From Bradyrhizobium sp. DOA9 (GTDB lineage: Bacteria > Pseudomonadota > Alphaproteobacteria > Rhizobiales > Xanthobacteraceae), in NCBI RefSeq assembly GCF_000617845.2, contig NZ_DF820425.1:2221725-2285724 (forward strand): a stretch of DNA of 64,000 nucleotides. Direction: 5' to 3'. The notes under the pieces are model-generated. The model saw nothing but the letters and a program-made list of their open reading frames with translations. It was not told where the DNA came from and did no database searches. Made by a program: the position numbers and the translations under genes. Below, piece after piece: positions 17,698-25,545 of this stretch (position 1 is the first letter of the stretch; the number at the start of each line of letters is the position of its first letter).

Positions 17698-19902
17698 ATG
17701 ACCGAAACAACGATTGATCTCGATATCGCGAATGTTGACATGAATAACGGGTTTTCCGCTTCCTGCGATCCGCGCCGATCTCGTCAGCCTGCGAGCGCCG
17801 AAACCGATCGCCAGCGGAAGGCCGAGGTGAACTGGAAGCAGCTGCTGCAGACGGCCATCGAAAGCAGCGCTCATGGCCTGTGTGTCTTCGACGATCGATC
17901 CAGGCTGGTGATAGGGAATGAACAGCATCGCAGCCTCTACTCGCTGGCATCGTCCGAGATTTCGCCGGGCCGGCCCGTGGAGGATGTTCTCACGGTCCGC
18001 CATGCCCGAGTAGTCGGGGCGAATGCGAGAGGCCAGCTGGCCGACTACCTGGCGGCGATACGGCGGGGCGAAGAGTTCCAGACGACGTATGAATTGCAGG
18101 ATGGGTCGTTTGTCGAGCTCGATATGCATCCCATGTCCGACGGCGGCTTCGTCGAACGGCACAGGAATGTCACGGAGCTTCGCCTTGCTGAGGTCCGGGC
18201 CGAGAAAGCAAGGCAGGAGCTGATCGAGAAGCAGTACGCGATCGATCAGGCGGTCATCGTCGCGATCACCGATGTTCGTGGAACGATTACTTACGCCAAC
18301 GATCGATTTTGCGAGATCAGTGGGTACACCCGGGAGGAGCTGGTTGGAAACAACCATCGCCTGCTGAAATCGGGGGTTCATTCGCCGGATATTTTCCGAC
18401 AGATGTACCGTCGCCTCGCCCGAGGCGGCGTATGGCGGGGCGAGCTTTGCAACAGGGCGAAAAACGGGGACCTCTATTGGGTCGACACCGTGATAACGCC
18501 CCAGCTTGGCCCGGAAGGGAAGCCGGTGGCCTACATGGCGATCCGGGTCGATATCACGGCCCGAAAGAAGGCCGAGGCGCAGCTCAGTCACGCAGCCCGC
18601 CACGATGCGCTGACGGGTCTTCTGAACCGGGCAGCTCTGCTGGACGGTCTTTCGGAATGGCTTTCCCAAGCACAGTCAAAGCAGCAAACCCTGATCGTTT
18701 ACCTGCTGGATCTTGATGGCTTCAAGCATGTGAACGACACGCTTGGCCACGCCGCCGGAGATGGATTGCTCAAGCAGCTGAGTGGACGTCTGATCTCGGT
18801 CGTGCCGGCGACCGCCCTGATCGCACGTCTGGGCGGGGACGAATTTGCGATCGTGCAGATCAGCGCGGAGGATGCGCGTGAGGAGACCCAAGCTCTCTCG
18901 GTCGATCTCCTGCAAACGATCGCCATACCGTTCTCGTTGGAGTCGCAGGAGGCTTCGGTCGGCGTCAGCATCGGAATATCGATTGCACCGTTGCATGGTC
19001 TTACGGCTCCGGAGCTCCTCTACAAAGCTGATTTGGCTCTCTATCGGGTCAAATCGGAGGGGCGGAGCGGATTTCACGTCTTTGAAGATGAAATGCGCAG
19101 CCGCGCGCAAAGCCGCAATCGGCTCGTCAATGAGCTGCGTGCTTCAGTTGGGCGTGGCGAGTTCGAGTTGCACTATCAGCCCATCTGCGGGGCGGGATCG
19201 CTGCGGCCGCGCAGCGCGGAAGCCTTGGTGCGATGGCGCCATCCCACTCGAGGCTTGCTCTATCCGGACGAGTTCATCGGAGTCGCGGAGGAAACCGGGC
19301 TCATGGAAGCGTTGGGACGATGGACCTTGGAAAGGGCGTGCGCAGACGCGGTAGCGTGGCCTGGAGAGATCAAGGTGGCAGTCAATTTGTCTCCGTCTCA
19401 ATTTCGAGGAGGATTTCTCTTCGACTCGGTCTTCGGCGTGCTGATGAAAACCGGTCTTCCGGCGCATCGGCTGGAGCTCGAAGTGACGGAATCGATGCTG
19501 CTGCAGGACGAAGAAGAAAATCTTCGCTTGTTCCGCCAACTCAAGAGCATCGGGGTGTCCTTTGCACTGGATGACTTCGGCATTGGCTATGCTTCGCTCG
19601 GTTCCGTCGTGGCATTTCCATTCGACAAGCTGAAGGTCGATCGTTCGTTTACGAGCGAGCTTCCGAGCAAGCGCGCGAGCAGGGCAGTCGTCGCATCGAT
19701 CATGACATTGGCCAGGGGACTCAATGTGCAGGTGACGGCGGAGGGTGTCGAGACGATGGAGCAGCTCCAGTACTTGCGCAGCCAGGGAGTGGATTTCGTT
19801 CAGGGTTATCTTCTGGGCAGGCCAGTCCCATCCGGCGCGCTCGACCTGGCGGGGGTACCACTGCATTCTGCCTTGTCGGACGCGGGCTGCTTCGAGGGAT
19901 GA
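17698..19902 (+). CDS. PAS-GGDEF-EAL cyclic-di-GMP enzyme
   Basis: The 734-residue protein has two PAS regions (about 48-160 and 175-296, the latter ending AIRVDITARKK), a diguanylate cyclase domain with an intact GGDEF (379-383) and a phosphodiesterase domain with intact EAL (509-511), NLSPSQF, ELEVTESM, LDDFGIGY, KVDRSF and VTAEGVET. Both halves look catalytically competent. No RxxD inhibitory site is seen ahead of GGDEF, so product inhibition may be absent. No membrane segment is seen. The ATG at 17698 was preferred because an earlier in-frame ATG (17650) overlaps the end of the receptor gene; neither has a strong Shine-Dalgarno. Together with the globin receptor it links gas or redox sensing to c-di-GMP. 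Confidence 0.94.
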   Translation: MTETTIDLDIANVDMNNGFSASCDPRRSRQPASAETDRQRKAEVNWKQLLQTAIESSAHGLCVFDDRSRLVIGNEQHRSLYSLASSEISPGRPVEDVLTVRHARVVGANARGQLADYLAAIRRGEEFQTTYELQDGSFVELDMHPMSDGGFVERHRNVTELRLAEVRAEKARQELIEKQYAIDQAVIVAITDVRGTITYANDRFCEISGYTREELVGNNHRLLKSGVHSPDIFRQMYRRLARGGVWRGELCNRAKNGDLYWVDTVITPQLGPEGKPVAYMAIRVDITARKKAEAQLSHAARHDALTGLLNRAALLDGLSEWLSQAQSKQQTLIVYLLDLDGFKHVNDTLGHAAGDGLLKQLSGRLISVVPATALIARLGGDEFAIVQISAEDAREETQALSVDLLQTIAIPFSLESQEASVGVSIGISIAPLHGLTAPELLYKADLALYRVKSEGRSGFHVFEDEMRSRAQSRNRLVNELRASVGRGEFELHYQPICGAGSLRPRSAEALVRWRHPTRGLLYPDEFIGVAEETGLMEALGRWTLERACADAVAWPGEIKVAVNLSPSQFRGGFLFDSVFGVLMKTGLPAHRLELEVTESMLLQDEEENLRLFRQLKSIGVSFALDDFGIGYASLGSVVAFPFDKLKVDRSFTSELPSKRASRAVVASIMTLARGLNVQVTAEGVETMEQLQYLRSQGVDFVQGYLLGRPVPSGALDLAGVPLHSALSDAGCFEG

Positions 19903-19935
19903 TGCATGCTCGTCGCTCTTGCCCCACGAGTCACC

Positions 19936-21162
19936 TCACCTTGCCGCGCCTTCCGTGAACGCCGTCTCGATCACGTCCCCGAACGGCTGCCACGACCGCC
20001 CGTCGAATTGCACCAGCCGCATCTGCCTGATCGGCAGATAATTGTTCGGCGAAGTGCTCATCCGGATGTTTTGCAGCGCCAGGGAGGGATTGACGTCCTT
20101 CAGTGAAGCCGCCTGGCGCATGATGTTGTCGCGCGAAAGATCGTCGCCGCATTGCTTCAGCACCTGCGTCAGCGCTTCGGCCGCGGCGTAGCCATAGACG
20201 GCCGCGCTGTTGTTGGTGCTTTCGACCCGATGGTATTTGTCCATGAAGGCGAACCAGTCCTTCATGGCGGGATCGTTCTTCCAGGCCGGATCGCTCGGAT
20301 CCTTCAGGAAGGCTGCCGAGATTACGCCGGCGGAATTTTCCAGCCCTGCGGGTGCCATCGCGTTGGCGATCGAGGCGGAGGCATCGTTGACGATGAAGAC
20401 GGGACGCCAATTCAGGGACGCTGCCAGCTTGATCACCTTGGAAGCGGTCGAGGGCACGCCGAGGAAGACGAAGATATCGGCGCCGGCGCGCTTGAGGATC
20501 GAGATGTGCCCGTCGAGATGCTCGTCGGCAAGGTCGAAGGCGATGTCGACGAGGACGTGACGGTTGAGATCGCCGAGGCCCTCCTGAATCCCCTTGTAAA
20601 CCATGCGCCCGAACTGGTCGTTCTGCCAGAGCACGACGATCTTCTTTCTGGGGTAATAGGCCTGGATGTAGTTGGCATAGATGCGCCCCTCCGACCGGAA
20701 CGACGGCTGCCAGCCCATGGTCCAGGGAAACGCGTGCGGCTGGCTCAGTTCCTCGTCGCCGGAAGCGACGAACAGCTGCGGGATCTTCTTCTCGTTCAGG
20801 TACCGGCGTGTGGCGAGGTTGCCGGGCGTGCCGAACGAGCCGAACATCAGGTGCACGCCGTCCTTCTCGACCAGGTTGCGCGTCAGCTCCAGCGCTGCCC
20901 CCGGATCGGAATTGTCGTCGCGGGTGATGAAGCGGATCTTGCGGCCGTTGATGCCGCCGCGCGCGTTGACCATGTCGAAATAGGCCGCTTCCGCCTGGCC
21001 GATCGCGCCGAACTCCGACAACGCTCCCGAATACGGCATGACATTGCCGATGCGGATTTCCTGGTCGCTTGCGGGTTGATCCGAGTGCTGCTGCTGCGAC
21101 ATCGCGCCGAGCGATGCGGCGGCAATCACGGAAACGAACAGCATCCTGCCGATGACGCGCAT
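19936..21162 (-). CDS. LivK-like ABC transporter substrate-binding protein
   Basis: The 408-residue exported protein has a signal peptide (MRVIGRMLFVSVIAAASLGA) and the amino-acid/amide-type binding-protein fold: IRIGNVMPYSGALSEFGAIG, ARGGINGRKIRF, FGSFGTPGN, FPWTMGWQPSFRSEGRIYA and KDPSDPAWKND. These match, segment by segment, the four tandem binding proteins at 55.3-60.8 kb, but this copy is more diverged and lacks their QKKYDTG start of the mature chain. No permease or ATPase gene is adjacent, so it is an orphan that may feed one of the two Liv-type transporters in the window or one elsewhere. Confidence 0.9.
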   Translation of the reverse strand: MRVIGRMLFVSVIAAASLGAMSQQQHSDQPASDQEIRIGNVMPYSGALSEFGAIGQAEAAYFDMVNARGGINGRKIRFITRDDNSDPGAALELTRNLVEKDGVHLMFGSFGTPGNLATRRYLNEKKIPQLFVASGDEELSQPHAFPWTMGWQPSFRSEGRIYANYIQAYYPRKKIVVLWQNDQFGRMVYKGIQEGLGDLNRHVLVDIAFDLADEHLDGHISILKRAGADIFVFLGVPSTASKVIKLAASLNWRPVFIVNDASASIANAMAPAGLENSAGVISAAFLKDPSDPAWKNDPAMKDWFAFMDKYHRVESTNNSAAVYGYAAAEALTQVLKQCGDDLSRDNIMRQAASLKDVNPSLALQNIRMSTSPNNYLPIRQMRLVQFDGRSWQPFGDVIETAFTEGAAR

Positions 21163-21302
21163 GTTCGATGCCTTGTGGTTGGCCCCCAACGAGATCGGCT
21201 CCGTCCCCACCAAGGCCGATTGATCTAGGTCAAGCGTTTGGCAATCGTGTGGCTGGGCGGCGCGCTCTGATGAAGCGGCAGGCGTGCTGCCGCAACCGAC
21301 CG

Positions 21303-22232
21303 CTACGGCAGTCCCCGCGCCTCGAGCTGCCGCACCAGCAGCAGCGTCGGCTCGGCGAGGCTGTCGCCGGAGCCATCGAGGCCGAAGGCGCTCGCGATGC
21401 CGTCGCGGCTGCGCAGCAGCGTGCTGCGCGGGCAATGGCCGGCGCCGCACAGGGTCTTCTTCAGCGTCTCGCCCTGCGCCACGAGGCCGGCGGAATCGTC
21501 CGCGGCCCAGGCCAGCACGATCGGCACGTCGACATTGAGGATGCCGGGGAAGACCGAGCGCTTGTCGTACTGGGTGGCATCACCGCCGAGATAGGCCTTC
21601 TCGCTGTCGCTCGCGTCCTTGCCGGCGCGGTAGATCCCGGACACCAGCACGACACCCGCGACATCGGCGCCGGCGGTCTGCAACTCGGGGTGCGCCAGCA
21701 GGGTGGCGACGTGGAAGGCGCCGGCGCCGTAGCCGACTGCGACGATCTCGCGGGCATCGCCGTTGAAGAGGTCGATATTGCCGTGGACCCAGGACAGCGC
21801 CGCGGCCACATCGGACGCGCCGGCCGGCCACGTTGCCGCAGGCGCCAGGCGGTAATTGACCCTGACCCCGATCATGCCGTTGCGGGCGGCAAAGCACATC
21901 GCCTGGTCCTGGATCTGGCGCGACAGCTCCGGCGCCGCGCGGTCGCCGGTGAAGGTGTCACCCGCCACGAACACGAGCACCGGCCGCGGCGTATCGGCCT
22001 TGGTCGCGCTGGTCGCGACATCGAGCACGTTGGCCTCGCTCTCGCCATAGCGCAGGCCGCGCGAGAAGGTCACCTGCTCGCACAGCCGCGCGGTGCCGCC
22101 GGCGGTGGTGTCGGAATCGGTGAGGCCCGCCTGCACGAGACCCGAGGGCGGCGGGAGCCGGCCCGGCACGGGTCCGTGCGCGGCGGCCGCACTCATGGTC
22201 AGAAACAGGAAAAATGTCAGAAAATGCTTCAT
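21303..22232 (-). CDS. Exported alpha/beta-hydrolase fold, probably inactive
   Basis: The 309-residue protein has a signal peptide (MKHFLTFFLFLTMSAAAAHG) and the layout of the BD-FAE/HSL-type carboxylesterases: GIRVNYRLAP-like GVRVNYRLAPAATWPAGASD, then DVAAALSWVHGNI, a nucleophile-elbow region and a WAADDSAG acid-residue region. However, the elbow reads GYGAG (167-171) with glycine where the catalytic serine should be. The HGG oxyanion motif is replaced by FVAGDTFTG, and no histidine follows at the end (LLRSRDGIASAF). It is therefore probably not an esterase and may have a binding role. The ATG at 22232 begins the signal peptide. Confidence 0.8.
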   Translation of the reverse strand: MKHFLTFFLFLTMSAAAAHGPVPGRLPPPSGLVQAGLTDSDTTAGGTARLCEQVTFSRGLRYGESEANVLDVATSATKADTPRPVLVFVAGDTFTGDRAAPELSRQIQDQAMCFAARNGMIGVRVNYRLAPAATWPAGASDVAAALSWVHGNIDLFNGDAREIVAVGYGAGAFHVATLLAHPELQTAGADVAGVVLVSGIYRAGKDASDSEKAYLGGDATQYDKRSVFPGILNVDVPIVLAWAADDSAGLVAQGETLKKTLCGAGHCPRSTLLRSRDGIASAFGLDGSGDSLAEPTLLLVRQLEARGLP

Positions 22233-22458
22233 GGGTGTGGCGGCCTTGCGGGGCTCATCTTGGCTCGCTGATCTGGCTCGTCTTTTCAATTCGTTTCATT
22301 AGTCAGCCGGCCTTGAGGCGAATTCGCGGCACCTTTGGCGCGCAGCCGCCGTTTTATCCCGATCCGTCAAGCAATTGTCCGGCGCCGCCAAGGCGCGCGC
22401 CTGAAACGGCGTTCTACTGTGCATGGGGTTGTTTTCGCAGTTTTGTTTGGATGGTCCG

Positions 22459-23028
22459 TCAGGCCCGCTTCATGGTCCGGAAGGTGATGGAATAGCGCTT
22501 TGCCTCGACCGGCGGGATGCTGTGCTCCCACCGCGACCGCGCCTCGCCGTCCATCATGTACAGCGAGCGCGGCAGGGCCGCCAGCGTGTGGCGCTCCCAC
22601 CTCTCGCCCTTGCGGCGGCGGAAGCGGAAGTTGCAGGGCGAGCCCAGCGACAGGCCGAGCACCTTGTCGAAATGCGGCTTGTCGCGATGCCAGCCGATGC
22701 CGACGCCGACCTCGTATTCGGTGCACAGCACCTGCCGGACGCTGCCCTCCGGCAGCCCCGCCCAGGCCTCGGCCCGGCGCGCGACCGGCTGCACCCAGTC
22801 CGGCACCGGATCGGCCTCGGCTAGACGCTGCAGCCTGTAGTCGTAGCGGTAGCCGAACGACGCCACCCGGCGGTTGCCCTCGAAGGCGCCGAACTGGAAG
22901 CGCTGGAGCGGCAATGCTGCGATGCGGCCGATCAGATCCTGCTCGGCGGCGCGATCGATAAAATCGTCCGTGTAGCGAAGGCCGGCCGGGCCTGCCTGCG
23001 GGTCGGCGAACAAACCTAGCTGCGTCAT
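22459..23028 (-). CDS. alkB: AlkB-like Fe(II)/2-oxoglutarate dioxygenase
   Basis: The 189-residue protein has the AlkB-family core: FGYRYDY nucleotide-recognition segment, IGWHRDKPHFDKVLGLSLGS carrying the HxD iron ligands, the distal histidine in WEHSIPP and the 2-oxoglutarate-binding arginines in RYSITFR. This is the short bacterial AlkB-homologue type, which demethylates alkylated nucleic acid bases. MTQLGLF at 23028 was chosen as start; an ATG nine bases upstream is possible. It is divergent from the 46-residue membrane protein gene. Confidence 0.9.
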   Translation of the reverse strand: MTQLGLFADPQAGPAGLRYTDDFIDRAAEQDLIGRIAALPLQRFQFGAFEGNRRVASFGYRYDYRLQRLAEADPVPDWVQPVARRAEAWAGLPEGSVRQVLCTEYEVGVGIGWHRDKPHFDKVLGLSLGSPCNFRFRRRKGERWERHTLAALPRSLYMMDGEARSRWEHSIPPVEAKRYSITFRTMKRA

Positions 23029-23108
23029 GCCTCGCATTTCCGTGATGGAACCTCTTGGCGGCTGGTGCGACTTATCTAGTGACACGGGAAAACACGTGCG
23101 AGGCTGTC

Positions 23109-23249
23109 ATGGCAGAGAAGCATACCGCCGATCCGGTCGAGATCATGCGGGCGACCGGTCATCCTGAGCTGGAATACGCCGCCGGCTGGACCATCGCCGG
23201 TCTCGTCACCATCGGCACCATCGTGGCCGCCTGGGTCTTTGCGATCTAG
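23109..23249 (+). CDS. 46-residue single-span membrane protein
   Basis: The short product has a polar, acidic N-terminus (MAEKHTADPVEIMRATGHPE) and one hydrophobic C-terminal segment (WTIAGLVTIGTIVAAWVFAI). GAGG lies 6 bases before the ATG. The stop codon overlaps, in the opposite direction, the stop of the histidine-kinase gene. Function unknown. Confidence 0.65.
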   Translation: MAEKHTADPVEIMRATGHPELEYAAGWTIAGLVTIGTIVAAWVFAI

Positions 23250-24832
23250 GCAACCGGGAACTGAAGCTCGAAGGCCGCACCCTGGTCGGTCGGCTTCAGC
23301 CTGATCGAGCCGCCATGGCTCGCCATCACCGCGCGCGCGATCGCCAGCCCCATCCCGGTGCCGCCCTGGTCGCGGCGGGTGGTGAAGAACGCGTCGAAGA
23401 TCCTGTCCCGGTTCGGCGCCGAGATCGGCTCGCCGTCATTGCTGACCGTCACGAGCACGGTCGTCCGTTCGTCGACCGCCTCCAGCCTGATCGTCCCGGC
23501 CTTGTGCCGCACCGCATTGTCGGCGATGTGTGACAGCACGATCAGCGCCTTCTCCGAGGACATGCCGATCGCCCGCTCGAGACTGCCGCTGGCTTCGATC
23601 GCGCTTGCCGGAAACCGGCTCCTGAGATCGGCGATCACGGGCTTAAGCTCGGTGCGCTCGTTCTGCGGCAGGCTCTCGGCGCGGGCGAGCTCCCGCAGCC
23701 GCTGCGCCATCGCCTCCAGCCGCTGGGTGTCCGACAGGATGTTGGCGATGAAGGTGTTCTGCTCGGCCGGCGTCAGGCCTTCGGCCTTGCCCTGAACCGA
23801 ATCCTGCAGCAGCTCGGCCGCACCCTTGATCGAGGTCAGCGGCGATTTCAGCTCGTGGGTGAGATGGGCCGAGAAGGTCGCGATATAGTCGGAGCGCCGC
23901 GCCAGCTGCTCGGCCATGCCGAGAAAGCTGTGCGAGAGCTGGGCGAACTCGCGCGTGCCGTAATGCTTCAGCGGCTGGAACGCCTCGCGGTCGCCGCGGC
24001 CGATTCGGGCGGCGCGGTCGATCAGCTCGCGCATCGGCAGCGTGATGGTGCGCGAGAACACGAGGCCGATCGCGATCGTGCCGAGAATGACGGCAAGGCC
24101 GGCCAGCACGAACTTGGCCCGCTCCTGGTAGAGATGGTCGAAAATGTTGCTCGGCGTCCGTGTCGTGTAGATGACGCCCGCGACGCGGTTGTTGACGATC
24201 ACGGGCATCGCCGAGAACACGTGCACGCCGAGGCCGCGGCTGAAGGAATAGATCGGCGGCGGCGGCTTGTCCGGCACGCGGTTGCGTAAAGTCGCGCGGT
24301 ATTGCCCGCGCAGCGCGTCGGCGATCTCCTCGATATGGGCGAGCGATTGCCCGACCTCCTGCCGCCCGGCAATCACGACGCCCTGGGAATCGAGGATGCG
24401 AAAGCCGGCCAGCGTCACCTTCTGGGTCTCGCGGATGATCGGCGTCAGTTTTGCGCCGATCTCGACATAGGCTGGCTGTGCAGGCTTGGACGCAGGTTGC
24501 GCATCCGGTCGCCGCCGGAGCAGGTCGTTGGCGGTGAGATCGAGCGCGGGGCGGATCGGCGTGACCTGGTCGCCGGGATCGGGCAGCACGCCCGGCGGCA
24601 CCTCGGCGCCGAGCACGAGGCCGCTGTCGAGCCTGGCCGCCACCTCCTGCGCATAGATCGTCGCCAGCACGCGGCTCTGTGCGATCAGCTCGGCCTGGGT
24701 CTGGCGGATCAGCTGGTTGTCGTAGAGGCGGAAGAAGAACAGGCCGACCAGCGGCAGCACGCCGACGGTCGTCAGCACCGCGAAGATCACGAGCCCCAGC
24801 GACGGCCGCCATTTGTCGGGCGCAGCGCTCAT
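23246..24832 (-). CDS. CreC-like sensor histidine kinase
   Basis: The 528-residue protein has two membrane segments (about 11-34 and 240-260) around a periplasmic sensor region with a Pro-rich loop, then a HAMP linker (about 261-315), a HisKA domain with HLTHELKSPLTSIKGAAELL (phospho-accepting His326), the N-box around Asn439 (HIADNAVRHKAG) and the G-boxes (FFTTRRDQGGTGMGLAIARA). The HELKSPL form of the H-box and the upstream OmpR-type regulator resemble CreC. The ATG at 24832 overlaps the stop of the regulator gene by ATGA; the frame is open far upstream but that is antisense-type noise. The stimulus is unknown. Confidence 0.93.
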   Translation of the reverse strand: MSAAPDKWRPSLGLVIFAVLTTVGVLPLVGLFFFRLYDNQLIRQTQAELIAQSRVLATIYAQEVAARLDSGLVLGAEVPPGVLPDPGDQVTPIRPALDLTANDLLRRRPDAQPASKPAQPAYVEIGAKLTPIIRETQKVTLAGFRILDSQGVVIAGRQEVGQSLAHIEEIADALRGQYRATLRNRVPDKPPPPIYSFSRGLGVHVFSAMPVIVNNRVAGVIYTTRTPSNIFDHLYQERAKFVLAGLAVILGTIAIGLVFSRTITLPMRELIDRAARIGRGDREAFQPLKHYGTREFAQLSHSFLGMAEQLARRSDYIATFSAHLTHELKSPLTSIKGAAELLQDSVQGKAEGLTPAEQNTFIANILSDTQRLEAMAQRLRELARAESLPQNERTELKPVIADLRSRFPASAIEASGSLERAIGMSSEKALIVLSHIADNAVRHKAGTIRLEAVDERTTVLVTVSNDGEPISAPNRDRIFDAFFTTRRDQGGTGMGLAIARAVMASHGGSIRLKPTDQGAAFELQFPVA

Positions 24833-25533
24833 GCCTCTTTCTCGCAGCGGCCGAGCTTGAAGCCGACGCCGTGGATGGTCTCGATGACGTTGTCGCAGGC
24901 GAGGGCCGCGAGCTTGGCGCGGATGTTGCGGACGTGACTGTCGATGGTGCGGTCGGAGACCTGGATGTTGAGCTGGTAGGCCGCGCGCATCAGCTGCTCG
25001 CGGTTGAACACCGATGTCGGCCGGGTCAGGAACGCGCGCAGGATACCGAACTCGATCGCGGTCAGCTTCAGCGGCGTGCCGGCAAAGGTTGCGACATGCT
25101 GCTCGGGATCGATCAGCAGGCCGCCCTGCGTCAGCGCGGCCGGCCCGGCCTTGGCCTCGCCGTTGCGGGGGCTGAGGCGGCGCAGGATGACATTGACCCG
25201 CGCCACCAGCTCGCGCGGGCTGAACGGCTTGGTGACGTAGTCGTCGCCGCCGATCTCGAGGCCGAGGATGCGGTCGATCTCCTCGTCGCGCGCCGACAGG
25301 AACAGGATCGGCACGTCCGAGCCTTTGCGGATCTCGCGGCAGACGTCGAGGCCGTCGAACTCGGGCATGCCGATGTCGAGCACGATTAGATCGGGCTTGT
25401 CGGCGGCAAAGCGGAGAAGCGCCTCCCTGCCGTCGCGGGCCTCGATCACGTCCATGCCGGCCTTCTTCAGGGCGACGCGGATGACCTCGCGGATATGGCC
25501 TTCGTCGTCGACGATGAGAATGCGATGCGCCAA
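24829..25533 (-). CDS. OmpR-family response regulator (CreB-like)
   Basis: The 234-residue protein has a receiver domain with Asp9/Asp10, phospho-acceptor Asp53 (LIVLDIGMPEFDG) and Lys102 (DDYVTKPFSPRELVARV). A winged-helix output domain follows, with LKLTAIEFGILRAFL and VSDRTIDSHVRNIRAKL and ending IETIHGVGFKL. It is translationally coupled to the kinase gene and is its cognate partner. The DUF4173 membrane-protein gene sits only 12 bases upstream on the same strand, so all three may be one transcript. Confidence 0.94.
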   Translation of the reverse strand: MAHRILIVDDEGHIREVIRVALKKAGMDVIEARDGREALLRFAADKPDLIVLDIGMPEFDGLDVCREIRKGSDVPILFLSARDEEIDRILGLEIGGDDYVTKPFSPRELVARVNVILRRLSPRNGEAKAGPAALTQGGLLIDPEQHVATFAGTPLKLTAIEFGILRAFLTRPTSVFNREQLMRAAYQLNIQVSDRTIDSHVRNIRAKLAALACDNVIETIHGVGFKLGRCEKEA

Positions 25534-25545
25534 GAAACTCTCCGC

